This document shows positions 12,691 through 25,661 of a DNA stretch of 64,000 bases, one piece after another. Source of the DNA: Clusia tigrina. Lineage: Eukaryota > Arthropoda > Insecta > Diptera > Clusiidae. Made by a program: the position numbers and the translations under genes. The notes under the pieces were generated by a model that searched no databases, was not told the DNA's origin, and was given only the letters and a program-made list of their open reading frames with translations. The number at the start of each line of letters is the position of its first letter. The stretch's first letter is position 1. The stretch lies in the NCBI GenBank assembly GCA_920105625.2, contig CAKKTE020000328.1, positions 248,001-312,000 on the forward strand, written 5' to 3'.

Positions 12691-13686
12691 GTGTCAGATT
12701 TGGGACTCAAGGGTAGCATAGCTTTGAGCGATTGCTTAAATTGACAAGAGGCTCGAGTACTTTATTGTTACAAAATTTCCAGGTTTGATGTCGCTCCAGT
12801 AAAAAGTTACAAGCATTTGTATGTTGCAAACTTTGATAGGTGTAGGACGTACCGTAAAGAAGTTAGAGCCATTTGAAGTTAATTCAGTGTTTGATTTGGG
12901 ACTCAAGGGTAGCATAGCTTTGAGCGATAGCTTAAATTGACAAGAGGCTCGAATACTTTATTGTTACAAAATTTCCAGGTTTGATGACGCTCCAGTAAAA
13001 AGTTACAAGTATTTGTATGTTGCAAACTTTGATAGGTGTAGGACGTACCGTAAATAGGTTAGAGCCATTTGAAGTTAATTCAGTGTCTGCTTTGGGACTC
13101 AAGGGTAGCATAGCTTTGAGCGATAGCTTAAATTGACAAGAGGCTCGCGTACTTTATTGTTACATAATTTCAAGGTTTTATGAGGCTCCAGTAAAAAGTT
13201 ACAAGCATTTGTCTGTAGCAAACTTTGATAGGTGTAGGACGTACCGCATAGAAGTTAGGGCCATTTGAAGTTTTATCAGTGTTTGAATTGGGACTCAAGG
13301 GTAGCATAGCTTTGATCGATTGCTTAAATTGACAAGAGGCTCGAGTACTTTATTGTTACAAAATTTCAAGGTTTTATGAAGCTCCAGTAAAAAGTTACCA
13401 GCATTTGTATGTTGCAAACTTTGATAGGTGTAGGCCGTACCGTATAGAAGTTAGGGCCATTTGAAGTTTTATCAATGTTTGATTTGGGGCTCAAGGGTAG
13501 CATAGCTTTGAGCGATAGCTTAAATTTACAAGAGGCTCGTGAAGTTTATTGTTACAAAATTTCAAGGTTATATGACGCTCCAGTAAAAAGTTACAAGCAT
13601 TTGTATGTTGCAAACTTTGATAGGTGTAGGACGTACCGTATAGAAGTTAGGGCCATTTGAAGTTTTATCAGTGTTTGATTTGGGAC

Positions 13687-13793
13687 TCAAGGGTAGCATA
13701 GCTTTGAGCGATAGCTTAAATTGACAAGAGGTGTAGGACGTACCGAATAGAAGTTAGGGCCATTTGAAGTTCTATCAGTGTTTGATTTGGGAC
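13687..13793. repeat. Short 107-bp monomer 7
   Basis: This has the same breakpoint, with accgaatagaag. It stands alone, more than 6 kb from short monomer 6, and is followed by a tcaaaggttttatgacgc monomer as in the other members. Confidence 0.92.
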
Positions 13794-15284
13794 AGAAGGG
13801 TAGCATCGCTTTGAGCGATAGCTTAAATTGACAAGAGGCTCGAGTATTTTATTGTTACAAAATTTCAAAGGTTTTATGACGCACCAGTAAAAAGTTACAA
13901 GCATTTGTATGTGGCAAACTTTGATAGGTGTAGGACGTACCGTATAGAAGTTAGAGCCATTTCAAGTTTTATCAGTGTTTGAATTGGGACTCAAGGGTAG
14001 CATAGCTTTGAGCGATTGCTTAAATTGACAAGAGGCTCGAGTACTTTATTGTTACAAAATTTCAAGGTTTTATGAAGCTCCAGTAAAAAGTTACAAGCAT
14101 TTGTATGTTGCAAACTTTGATAGGTGTAGGCCGTACCGTATAGAAGTTAGGGCCATTTGAAGTTTTATCAATGTTTGATTTGGGGCTCAAGGGTAGCATA
14201 GCTTTGAGCGATAGCTTAAATTGACAAGAGGCTCGGAAGGTTATTGTTACAAAATTTCAAGGTTTATGACGCTCCAGTAAAAAGTTACAAGCATTTGAAT
14301 GTTGCAAACTTTGATAGGTGTAGGACCGACCGTATAGAAGTTAGGGCCATTTGAAGTTTTATCAGTGTTTGATTTGGGACAGAAGGGTAGCATCGCTTTG
14401 AGCGATAGCTTAAATTGACAAGAGGATCGAGTACTTTATTGTTACAAAATTTCAAGGTTTTATGAAGCTCCAGTAAAAAGTTACAAGCATTTGTATGTTG
14501 CAAACTTTGATAGGTGTAGGCCGTACCGTATAGAAGTTAAGGCCATTTGAAGTTTTATCAATGTTTGATTTGGGGCTCAAGGGTAGCATAGCTTTGAGCG
14601 ATAGCTTAAATTGACAAGAGGCTCGAGTACTTTATTGTTACAAAATTTCAAGGTTTTATGAAGCTCCAGTAAAAAGTTACAAGCATTTGTATGTTGCAAA
14701 CTTTGATAGGTGTAGGCCGTACCGTATAGAAGTTAAGGCCATTTGAAGTTTTATCAATATTTGATTTGGGGCTCAAGGGTAGCATAGCTTTGAGCGATAG
14801 CTTAAATTGACAAGAGGCTCGAGTACTTTATTGTTACAAAATTTCAAGGTTTATGACGCTCCAGTAAAAAGTTACAAGCATTTGAATTTTGCAAACTTTG
14901 ATAGGTGTAGGACCTACCGTATAGAAGTTAGGGCCATTTGAAGTGTTATTAGTGTTTGATTTGGGACTCAAGGGTAGCATAGCTTTGAGCGATTGCTTAA
15001 ATTGACAAGAGGCTCGAGTACTTTATTGTTACAAAATTTCAAGGTTTTATGAAGCTCCAGTAAAAAGTTACAAGCATTTGTATGTTGCAAACTTTGATAG
15101 GTGTAGGCCGTACCGTATAGAAGTTAGGGCCATTTGAAGTTTTATCAATGTTTGATTTGGGGCTCAAGGGTAGCATAGCTTTGAGCGATAGCTTAAATTG
15201 ACAAGAGGCTCGAGTACTTTATTGCTACAAAATTTCACGGTTTATGACGCTCCAGTAAAAAGTTACAAGCATTTGAATGTTGCA

Positions 15285-16400
15285 AACTTTGATAGGTGTA
15301 GGACCCACCGCTTAGAAGCTAGGGCCATTTGAAGTTTTATCAGTGTTTGATTTGGGACTCAAGGGTAGCATAGCTTTGAGCGATAGCTTAAATTGACAAG
15401 AGGTGTAGGACGTACCGAATATAAGTTAGGGCCATTTGAAGTTCTATCAGTGTTTGATTTGGGACAGAAGGGTAGCATCGCTTTGAGCGATAGCTTAAAT
15501 TGACAAGAGGCTCGAGTACTTTATTGTTACAAAATTTCAAAGGTTTTATGACGCTCCACTAAAAAGTTACCAGCATTTGTATGTGGCAAATTTTGATAGG
15601 TGTAGGACGTACCGTATAGAAGTTAATGCCATTTGAAGTTTTATCAGTGTTTGAATTGGGACTCAAGGGTAGCATAGCTTTGAGCGATTGCTTAAATTGA
15701 CAAGAGGCTCGAGTACTTTATTGTTACAAAATTTCAAGGTTTTATGAAGCTCCAGTAAAAAGTTACAAGCATTTGTATGTTGCAAACTTTGATAGGTGTA
15801 GGCCGTACCGTATAGAAGTTAAGGCCATATGAAGTTTTATCAATGTTTGATTTGGGGCTCAAGGGTAGCATAGCTTTGAGCGATAGCTTAAATTGACAAT
15901 AGGCTCGAGTACTTTATTGTTACAAAATTTCAAGGTTTATGACGCTCCAGTAAAAAGTTACAAGCATTTGAATGTTGCAAACTTTGATAGGTGTAGGACC
16001 TACCGTATAGAAGTTAGGGCCATTTGAAGTTTTATCAGTGTTTGATTTGGAACTCAAGGGTAGCATTACTTTGAGCGATAGCTTAAATTGACAAGAGGGT
16101 CGAGTACTTTATTGTTACAAAATTTCGAGGTTTTATGACGCTCCAGTAAAAAGTTACAAGCATTTGTATGTTGCAAACTTTGATAGGTGTAGGACGTACC
16201 GTATAGAAGTTAGGGCCATTTGAAGTTTTATCAGTGTTTGATTTGGGACTCAAGGTTAGCATAGCTTTGAGCGATAGCTTAAATTGACAAGAGGCTCGAG
16301 TACTTTATTGTTACAAAATTTCAAGGTTTTATGACGCTCCAGTAAAAAGTTACAAGCATTTGTATGTTGCAAACTTTGATAGGTGTAGGACGTACCGTAT
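15285..16400. repeat. Block C1, repeated 1,868 bp downstream
   Basis: Matching markers with the block at about 17,153-18,268 are the 107-bp monomer (15,359 and 17,227), the tcaaaggttttatg monomer (15,533 and 17,401), and tagcattactttgag (16,061 and 17,929). The spacing corresponds to nine full monomers and one short one. Similarity declines near 16,400, where this copy has ttagggctatttg and the partner ttagggccatttg. Confidence 0.8.
15359..15465. repeat. Short 107-bp monomer 8
   Basis: This has the same breakpoint, with accgaatataag. It belongs to the left copy of the 1,868-bp repeat. Confidence 0.92.
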
Positions 16401-17152
16401 AGAAGTTAGGGCTATTTGAAGTTTTATCATTGTTTGATTTGGGACTCAAGGGTAGCATAGCTTTGAGCGATACATTAAATTGACAAGAGGCTCGAGTACT
16501 TTATTGTTACAAAATTTCAAGGTTTTATGACGCTCCAGTAAAAAGTTACAAGCATTTGTATGTGCAAACTTTGATAGGTGTAGGACGTACCGTATAGAAG
16601 TTAGGGCTATTTGAAGTTTTATCAGTGTTTGATTTGGGACTCAAAGTTAGCATTGCTTTGAGCGATAGCTTAAATTGACAAGAGGGTCAAGTACTTTATT
16701 GTTACAAAATTTCGAGGTTTTATGACGCTCCAGTAAAAAGTTACAAGCATTTGTATGTTGCAAACTTTGATAGGTGTAGGACGTACCGTATAGAAGTTAG
16801 GGCCATTTGAAGTTTTATCAGTGTTTGAATTGGGACTCAAGGGTAGCATAGCTTTGAGCGATACCTTAAATTGACAAGAGGCTCGAGTACTTTATTGTTA
16901 CAAAATTACAAGGTTTATGACGCTCCAGTAAAAAGTTACAAGCATTTGAATGCTGCAAACTTTGATAGGTGTAGGACCTACCGTATAGAAGTTAGGGCCA
17001 TTTGAAGTTTTATCAGTGTTTGATTTGGAACTCAAGGGTAGCATAGCTTTGAGCGATAGCTTAAATTGACAAGAGGCTCGAGTACTTTATTGTTACAAAA
17101 TTTCAAGGTTTATGACGCTCCAGTAAAAAGTTACAAGCATTTGAATGTTGCA

Positions 17153-18268
17153 AACTTTGATAGGTGTAGGACCTACCGCTTAGAAGCTAGGGCCATTTGA
17201 AGTTTTATCAGTGTTTGATTTGGGACTCAAGGGTAGCATAGCTTTGAGCGATAGCTTAAATTGACAACAGGTGTAGGACGTACCGAATATAAGTTAGGGC
17301 CATTTGAAGTTCTATCAGTGTTTGATTTGGGACAGAAGGGTAGCATCGCTTTGAGCGATAGCTTAAATTGACAAGAGGCTCGAGTACTTTATTGTTACAA
17401 AATTTCAAAGGTTTTATGACGCTCCACTAAAAAGTTACCAGCATTTGTATGTGGCAAATTTTGATAGGTGTAGGACGTACCGTATAGAAGTTAATGCCAT
17501 TTGAAGTTTTATCAGTGTTTGAATTGGGACTCAAGGGTAGCATAGCTTTGAGCGATTGCTTAAATTGACAAGAGGCTCGAGTACTTTATTGTTACAAAAT
17601 TTCAAGGTTTTATGAAGCTCCAGTAAAAAGTTACAAGCATTTGTATGTTGCAAACTTTGATAGGTGTCGGCCGTACCGTACAGAAGTTAAGGCCATATGA
17701 AGTTTTATCAATGTTTGATTTGGGGCTCAAGGGTAGCATAGCTTTGAGCGATAGCTTAAATTGACAATAGGCTCGAGTACTTTATTGTTACAAAATTTCA
17801 AGGTTTATGACGCTCCAGTAAAAAGTTACAAGCATTTGAATGTTGCAAACTTTGATAGGTGTAGGACGTACCGTATAGAAGTTAGGGCCATTTGAAGTTT
17901 TATCAGTGTTTGATTTGGAACTCAAGGGTAGCATTACTTTGAGCGATAGCTTAAATTGACAAGAGGGTCGAGTACTTTATTGTTACAAAATTTCGAGGTT
18001 TTATGACGCTCCAGTAAAAAGTTACAAGCATTTGTATGTTGCAAACTTTGATAGGTGTAGGACGTACCGTATAGAAGTTAGGGCCATTTGAAGTTTTATC
18101 AGTGTTTGATTTGGGACTCAAGGTTAGCATAGCTTTGAGCGATAGCTTAAATTGACAAGAGGCTCGAGTACTTTATTGTTACAAAATTTCAAGGTTTTAT
18201 GACGCTCCAGTAAAAAGTTACAAGCATTTGTATGTTGCAAACTTTGATAGGTGTAGGACGTACCGTAT
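17153..18268. repeat. Block C2, partner of 15,285-16,400
   Basis: This is the right copy of the 1,868-bp repeat. It is distinguished by ggtgtcggccgtaccgtac near 17,665 and gacaacagg near 17,265. Confidence 0.78.
17227..17333. repeat. Short 107-bp monomer 9 (rightmost)
   Basis: This is the 1,868-bp-spaced copy of short monomer 8, with gacaacagg in place of gacaagagg at the breakpoint. No further 107-bp monomer is seen to the right. Confidence 0.92.
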
Positions 18269-18567
18269 AGAAGTTAGGGCCATTTGAAGTTTTATCAGTG
18301 TTTGATTTGGGACTCAAGGGTAGCATAGCTTTGAGCGATAGCTTAAATTGACAAGAGGCTCGAGTAATTTATTGTTACAAAATTTCAAGGTTTTATGACG
18401 CTCCAGTAAAAAGTTACAAGCATTTGTATGTTGCAAACTTTGATAGGTGTAGGACGTACCGTATAAAAGCTACGGCCATTTGAAGTTTTATCAGTGTTTG
18501 ATTTGGGACTCAAGGGTAGCATAGCTTTAAGCGATAGGTTAAATTGACAAGAGGCTCGAGTACTTTA

Positions 18568-18590
18568 TTGTTACTATTGTTACAAAATTA
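18568..18590. repeat. 9-bp tandem duplication inside one monomer
   Basis: The monomer reads attgttactattgttac where the consensus has a single attgttac, a net gain of 9 bp that looks like a local slippage duplication. I saw it in only one monomer of the window. Confidence 0.85.
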
Positions 18591-18669
18591 CAAGGTTTTA
18601 TGACGCTCCAGTAAAAAGTTACAAGCATTTGTATGTTGCAAACTTTGATAGGTGTAGAACGTACCATAT

Positions 18670-19495
18670 AGAAGTTAGGGCCATTTGAAGTTTTATCAGT
18701 GTTTGATTTGGAACTCAAGGGTAGCATAGCTTTGAGCGATAGCTTAAATTGACAAGAGGCTCGAGGACTTTATTGTTACAAAATTTCAAGGTTTTATGAC
18801 GCTCCAGTAAAAAGTTACAAGCATCTGTATGTTGCAAACTTTGATAGGTGTAGGACGTACCGTATAGAAGTTAGGGCCATTTGAAGTTTTATCAGTGTTT
18901 GATTTGGGACTCAAGGTTAGCATAGCTTTGAGCGATAGCTTAAATTGACAAGAGGCTCGAGTACTTTATTGTTACAAAATTTCAAGGTTTTATGACGCTC
19001 CAGTAAAAAGTTACAAGCATTTGTATGTTGCAAACTTTGATAGGTGTAGGACGTACCGTATAGAAGTTAGGGCCATTTGAAGTTTTATCAGTGTTTGATT
19101 TGGGACTAGCATAGCTTTGAGCGATAGCTTAAATTGACAAGAGGCTCGAGTACTTTATTGTTACAAAATTTCAAGGTTTTATGACGCTACAGTAAACATT
19201 TACAAGCATTTGTATGTTGCAAACTTTGATAGGTGTAGGACGTACCGTGTACAAGTTAGGGCTATTTGAAGTTTTATCAGTGTTTGATTTGGGACTCAAG
19301 GGTAGCATAGCCTTGAGCGATAGCTTAAATTTACAAGAGGCTCGAGTACTTTATTGTTACAAAATTTCAGGTTTTTATGACGCTCCAGTAAAAAGTTACA
19401 AGCATTTGTATGTTGCAAACTTTGATAGGTGTAGGACGTACCGTATACAAGTTAGGGCCATTTGAAGTTTTATCAGTGTTTGATTTGGGACTCAA
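18670..19495. repeat. Block D1, repeated 1,952 bp downstream
   Basis: This matches about 20,622-21,447. Shared markers are tcgaggactt (18,761 and 20,713), the catctgtatg monomer, the 189-bp monomer junction, and the unusual acagtaaacatttac motif (about 19,189 and 21,141). The offset equals ten monomers less 8 bp. Confidence 0.8.
19101..19110. repeat. First 189-bp monomer junction (7-bp deletion)
   Basis: Here tgggactagc replaces tgggactcaagggtagc, removing seven bases between two matching ct/ta-flanked points. This is the leftmost occurrence I found; the form then recurs through the rest of the window. Because 189 is a multiple of three and 196 is not, the deletion also changes how frames run across monomers, which is of no coding significance here. 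Confidence 0.85.
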
Positions 19496-20621
19496 GGGTA
19501 GCATAGCTTTCAGCGATAGCTTAAATTGACAAGAGGCTCGAGTACTTTATTGTTACAAAATTACAAGGATTTATGACGCTCCAGTAAAAAGTTACAAGCA
19601 TTTGTATGTTGCAAACTTTGATAGGTGTAGGACGTACCGTATAGAAGTTAGGGCCATTTGAAGTTTTATCAGTGTTTGAATTGGGACTCAAGGGTAGCAT
19701 AACTTGGGGCGATACCTTAAATTGACAAGAGGCTCGAGTTCTTTATTGTTACAAAATTACAAGGTTTATGACGCTCCTGTAAAAAGGTACAAGCATTTGA
19801 ATGCTGCAAACTTTGATAGGTGTAGGACCTACCGTATAGAAGTTAGGGCCATTTGAAGTTTTATCAGTGTTTGATTTGGAACTCAAGGGTAGCATAGCTT
19901 TGAGCGATAGCTTATATTGACAAGAGGCTCGAGGACTTTATTGTTACAAAATTTCAAGGTTTTATGACGCTCCAGTAAAAAGTTATAAGCATTTGTATGT
20001 TGCAAACTTTGATAGGTGTAGGACGTACCGTATACAAGTTAGGGCCATTTGAAGTTTTATCAGTGTTTGATTTGGGACTCAAGGGTAGCATAGCTTTGAG
20101 CGATAGCTTAAATAGACAAGAGGCTCGAGTAATTTATTGTTACAAAATTTCAAGGTTTTATGACGCTCCAGTAAAAAGTTACAAGCATTTGTATGGTGCA
20201 AACTTTGATAGGTGTAGGACGTACCGTATAGAAGCTACGGCCATTTGAAGTTTTATCAGTGTGTGATTTGGGACTCAAGGGTAGCATACCTTTAAGCGAT
20301 AGGTTAAATTGACAAGAGGCTCGAGTACTTTATTGTTACAAAATTACAAGGTTTTATGACGCTCCAGTAAAAAGTTACAAGCATTTGTATGTTGCAAACT
20401 TTGATAGGTGTAGGACGTACCGTATAGAAGCTACGGCCATTTGAAGTTTTATCAGTGTTTCATTTGGGACTCAAGGGTAGCATACTTTTAAGCGATAGGT
20501 TAAATTGACAAGAGGCTCGAGTACTTTATTGTTACAATATTACAAGGTTTTATGACGCTCCAGTAAAAAGTTAGAAGCATTTGAATGCTGCAAACTTTGA
20601 TAGGTGTAGGACCTACCGTAT

Positions 20622-21447
20622 AGAAGTTAGGGCCATTTGAAGTTTTATCAGTGTTTGATTTGGAACTCAAGGGTAGCATAGCTTTGAGCGATAGCTTAAA
20701 TTGACAAGAGGCTCGAGGACTTTATTGTTACAAAATTTCAAGGTTTTATGACGCTCCAGTAAAAAGTTACAAGCATCTGTATGTTGCAAACTTTTATAGG
20801 TGTAGGACGTACCGTATAGAAGTTAGGGCCATTTGAAGTTTTATCAGTGTTTGATTTGGGACTCAAGGTTAGCATAGCTTTGAGCGATAGCTTAAATTGA
20901 CAAGAGGCTCGAGTACTTTATTGTTACAAAATTTCAAGGTTTTATGACGCTCCAGTAAAAAGTTACAAGCATTTGTATGTTGCAAACTTTGATAGGTGTA
21001 GGACGTACCGTATAGAAGTTAGGGCCATTTGAAGTTTTATCAGTGTTTGATTTGGGACTAGCATAGCTTTGAGCGATAGCTTAAATTGACAAGAGGCTCG
21101 AGTACTCTATTGTTACAAAATTTCAAGGTTTTATGACGCTACAGTAAACATTTACAAGCATTTGTATGTTGCAAACTTTGATATTTGTAGGACGTACCGT
21201 GTACAAGTTGGGGCTATTTGAAGTTTTATCAGTGTTTGATTTGGGACTCAAGGGTAGCATAGCCTTGAGCGATAGCTTAAATTTACAAGAGGCTCGAGTA
21301 CTTTATTGTTATAAAAGTTCAGGTTTTTATGACGCTCCAGTAAAAAGTTACAAGCATTTGTATGTTGCAAACTTTGATAGGTGTAGGACGTACCGTATAC
21401 AAGTTAGGGCCATTTGAAGTTTTATCAGTGTTTGATTTGGGACTCAA
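20622..21447. repeat. Block D2, partner of 18,670-19,495
   Basis: This is the right copy. Private changes include aacttttatagg near 20,790, gatatttgtagg near 21,181 and tataaaagttcagg near 21,310. Confidence 0.78.
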
Positions 21448-22603
21448 GGGTAGCATAGCTTTGAGCGATAGCTTAAATTGACAAGAGGCTCGAGTAATTT
21501 ATTGTTACAAAATTTCAAGGTTTTATGACGCTCCAGTAAAAAGTTACAAGCATTTCTATGTTGCAAACTTTGATAGGTGTAGGACGTACAGTATAGAAGC
21601 TACGGCCATTTGAATTTTTATTAGTGTTTGATTTGGGAATCAAGGGTAGCATAGCTTTAAGCGATAGGTTAAATTGACAAGAGGCTCGAGTACTTTATTG
21701 TTACAAAATAAAAAGGTTTTATGACGCTCCAGTAAAAAGTTACAAGCATTTGTATGTTGCAAACTTTGATAGGTGTAGGACGTACCGTATAGAAGTTAGG
21801 GCCATTTGAAGTTTTATCAGTGTTTGAATTGGGACTCAAGGGTAGCATAGCTCTGAGCGATACCTTAAATTGACAAGAGGCTCGAATTCTTTATTGTTAC
21901 AAAATTACAAGGTTTATGACGCTCCAGTAAAAAGGTACAAGCATTTGAATGCTGCAAACTTTGATAGGTGTAGGACCTACCGTATAGAAGTTAGGGCCAT
22001 TTGAAGTTTTATCAGTGTTTGATTTGGAACTCAAGGGTAGCATAGCTTTGAGCGATAGCTTAAATTGACAAGAGGCTCGAGGACTTTATTGTTACAAAAT
22101 TTCAAGGTTTTATGACGCTCCAGTAAAAAGTTACAAGCATTTGTATGTTGCAAACTTTGATAGGTGTAGGACATACCGTATACAAGTTAGGGCCATTTGA
22201 AGTTTTATCAGTGTTTGATTTGGAACTCAAGGGTAGCATAGCTTTGAGCGATAGCTTAAATTGACAAGAGGCTCCAGTAATTTATTGTTACAAAATTTCA
22301 AGGTTTTATGACGCTCCAGTAAAAAGTTACAAGCATTTGTATGTTGCAAACTTTGATAGGTGTAGGACGTACCGTATAGAAGCTACGGCCATTTGAAGTT
22401 TTATCAGTGTTTCATTTGGGACTCAAGGGTAGCATACTTTTAAGCGATAGGTTAAATTGACAAGAGGCTCGAGTACTTTATTGTTACAATATTACAAGGT
22501 TTTATGACGCTACAGTAAAAAGTTACAAGCATTTGTATGTTGCAAACTTTGATAGGTGTAGGACGTACCGTATAGTAGTTAGGGCCATTTGAAGTTTTAT
22601 CAG

Positions 22604-23185
22604 TGTTTGAATTGGGACTCAAGGGTAGCATAACTTTGAGCGATACCTTAAATTGACAAGAGGCTCGAGTTCTTTATTGTTACAAAATTACAAGGTTTAT
22701 GACGCTCCAGTAAAAAGTTACAAGCATTTGAATGCTGCAAACTTTGATAGGTGTAGGACCTACCGTATAGAAGTTAGGGCCATTTGAAGTTTTATCAGTG
22801 TTTGAATTGGGACTCAAGGGTAGCATAGCTTTGAGCGATACCTTAAATTGACAAGAGGCTCGAGTTCTTTATTGTTACAAAATTACAAGGTTTATGACGC
22901 TCCAGTAAAAAGGTACAAGCATTTGAATGCTGCAAACTTTGATAGGTGTAGGATCTACCGTATAGAAGTTAGGGCCATTTGAAGTTTTATCAGTGTTTGA
23001 ATTGGGACTCAAGGGTAGCATAGCTTTGAGCGATACCTTAAATTGACAAGAGGCTCGAGTTCTTTATTGTTACAAAATTACAAGGTTTATGACGCTCCAG
23101 TAAAAAGGTACAAGCATTTGAATGCTGCAAACTTTGATAGGTGTAGGATCTACCGTATAGAAGTTAGGGCCATTTGAAGTTTTAT
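22604..23185. repeat. Three consecutive near-identical 195-bp monomers
   Basis: Three adjacent monomers share tgaattggg, gataccttaaatt, gagttcttt, aaaattacaagg, tttatgacg and gaatgctgc. The second and third also share aaaaaggtac and are spaced exactly 195 bp apart (aggtac at 22,911 and 23,106), both followed by ggatctaccg. This is single-monomer tandem amplification, unlike the multi-monomer blocks around it. Confidence 0.82.
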
Positions 23186-23626
23186 CAGTGTTTGATTTGG
23201 GACTCAAGGTTAGCATAGCTTTGAGCGATAGCTTAAATTGACAAGAGGCTCGAGTACTTTATTGTTACAAAATTACAAGGTTTTATGACGCTCCAGTAAA
23301 AAGTTACAAGCATTTGTATGTTGCAAACTTTGATAGGTGTAGGACGTACCGTATACAAGTTAGGGCCATTTGAAGTTTTATCAGTGTTTGATTTGGGACT
23401 CAAGGTTAGCATAGCTTTGAGCGATAGCTTAAATTGACAAGAGGCTCGAGTACTTTATTGTTACAAAATTTCAAGGTTTTATGACGCTCTAGTAAAAAGT
23501 TACAAGCATTTGTATGTTGCAAACTTTGATAGGTGTAGGACGTACCGTATAGAAGTTAGGGCCATTTGAAGTTTTATCAGTGTTTGATTTGGGACTCAAG
23601 GTTAGCATAGCTTTCAGCAATAGCTT

Positions 23627-24535
23627 AAATTGACAAGAGGCTCGAGTACTTTATTGTTGCAAAATTTCAAGGTTTTATGACGCTCCAGTAAAAAGTTACA
23701 AGCATTTGTATGTTGCAAACTTTGATAGGTGTAGGACGTATCGTATAGAAGTTAGGGCCATTTGAAGTTTTATCAGTGTTTGATTTGGGACTCAAGGTTA
23801 GCATAGCTTTGAGCGATAGCTTAAATTGACAAGAGGCTCGAGAACTTTATTGTTACAAAATTTCAAGGTTTTATGACGCTCCAGTAAAAAGTTACAAGCA
23901 TTTGTATGTTGCAAACTTTGATAGGTGTAGGACGTACCGTATAGAAGTTAGGGCCATTTGAAGTTTTATCAGTGTTTGATTTGGGACTAGCATAGCTTTG
24001 AGCGATAGCTTAAATTGACAAGAAGCTCGAGTACTTTATTGTTACAAAATTTCAAGGTTTTATGACGCTACAGTAAAAATTTACAAGCATTTCTATGTTG
24101 CAAATTTTGATAGGTGTAGGACGTACCGTGTACAAGTTAGGGCTATTTGAAGTTTTATCAGTGTTTGATTTGGGACTCAAGGGTAGCATAGCTTTGAGCG
24201 ATAGCTTAAATTTACAAGAGGCTCGAGTACTTTATTGTTACAAAATTTCAGGTTTTTATGACGCTCCAGTAAAAAGTTACAAGCATTTGTATGTTGCAAA
24301 CTTTGATAGTTGTAGGACGTACCGTATACAAGTTAGGGCCATTTGAAGTTTTATCAGTGTTTGATTTGGGACTCAAGGGTAGCATAGCTTTGAGCGATAG
24401 CTTAAATTGACAAGAGGCTCGAGTACTTTATTGTTACAAAATTTCAAGGTTTTATGACGCTACAGTAAAAATTTACAAGCATTTGTATGTTGCAAACTTT
24501 GATAGGTGTAGGACGTACCGTGTACAAGTTAGGGC
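23627..24535. repeat. Block E1, repeated 3,708 bp downstream
   Basis: About 0.9 kb matches 27,335-28,243. Shared markers are ttgttgcaaaattt (23,654 and 27,362), gagaactttattg, a 189-bp monomer, gacaagaagctcg, and gatagttgtagg (near 24,305 and 28,013). Only single-base changes are seen, such as gacgtatcgt against gacgtctcgt. The match ends where this copy reads agggctattt and the partner agggccattt. Confidence 0.82.
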
Positions 24536-25090
24536 TATTTGAAGTTTTATCAGTGTTTGATTTGGGACTCAAGGGTAGCATAGCTTTGAGCGATAGCTTA
24601 AATTTACAAGAGGCTCGAGTACTTTATTGTTACAAAATTTCAGGTTTGATGACGCTCCAGTAAAAAGTTACAAGCATTTGTATGTTGCAAACTTTGATAG
24701 GTGTAGGACGTACCGTATACAAGTTAGGGCCATTTGAAGTTTTATCAGTGTTTGATTTGGGACTCAAGGGTAGCATAGCTTTGAGCGATAGCTTAAATTG
24801 ACAAGAGGCTCGAGTAATTTATTGTTACAAAATTTCAAGGTTTTATGACGCTCCAGTAAAAAGTTACAAGCATTTGTATGTTGCAAACTTTGATGGTGTA
24901 GGACGTACCGTATAGAAGATACGGCCATTTGAAGTTTTATCAGTGTTTGATTTGGGACTCAAGGGTAGCATAGCTTTAAGCGATAGGTTAAATTGACAAG
25001 AGGCTCGAGTACTTTATTGTTACAAAATTACAAGGTTTTATGACGCTCCAGTAAAAAGTTACAAGCATTTGTATGTTGCAAACTTTGATA
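24490..25090. repeat. Block F1, three-monomer block repeated 1,172 bp downstream
   Basis: This matches about 25,662-26,262 at a spacing of 1,172 bp (accgtgtacaag at 24,518 and 25,690). It carries a 2-bp deletion, tttgatggtgtagg for tttgataggtgtagg, at 24,890, 25,476 and 26,062, which are exactly 586 bp apart. The middle occurrence shares only about 300 bp with the outer two. Confidence 0.75.
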
Positions 25091-25661
25091 GGTGTAGGAC
25101 GTACCGTATAGAAGTTAGGGCCATTTGAAGTTTTATCAGTGTTTGAATTGGGACTCAAGGGTAGCATAGCTTTGAGCGATACCTTAAATTGACAAGAGGC
25201 TCGAGTTCTTTATTGTTACAAAATTACAAGGTTTATGACGCTCCAGTAAAAAGTTACAAGCATTCGAATGCTGCAAACTTTGCTAGGTGTAGGAACTACC
25301 GTATAGAAGTTAGGGCCATTTGAAGTTTTATCAGTGTTTGATTTCGAACTCAAGGGTAGCATAGCTTTAAGCGATAGGTTAAATTGACAAGAGGCTCGAG
25401 TACTTTATTGTTACAAAATTACAAGGTTTTATGACGCTCCAGTAAAAAGTTACAAGCATTTGTATGTTGCAAACTTTGATGGTGTAGGACGTACCGTATA
25501 GAAGATACGGCCATTTGAAGTTTTATCAGTGTTTGATTTGGGACTCAAGGGTAGCATAGCTTTAAGCGATAGGTTAAATTGACAAGAGGCTCGAGTACTT
25601 TATTGTTACAAAATTACAAGGTTTTATGACGCTCCAGTAAAAAGTTACAAGCATTTGTATG

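Larger units (their letters stand above)
1..18660. repeat. Domain 1: heterogeneous satellite subfamily with short and fused monomers
   Basis: Diagnostic variants common here and rare or absent further right include gaagctcc for gacgctcc, ggccgtacc for gacgtacc, ttggggctc for tgggactc, ttaattcag for ttttatcag, and agaatttagg. All nine 107-bp monomers and both 157-bp monomers lie here, and I see no 189-bp monomer. Neighbouring monomers differ at several positions, more than in domain 3, which fits older or less recently homogenised sequence. From about 15.9 kb rightwards the variants become transitional towards domain 2 (tttcgagg and gagggtcgag monomers). The right boundary is gradual, so its position is approximate. 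Confidence 0.8.
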
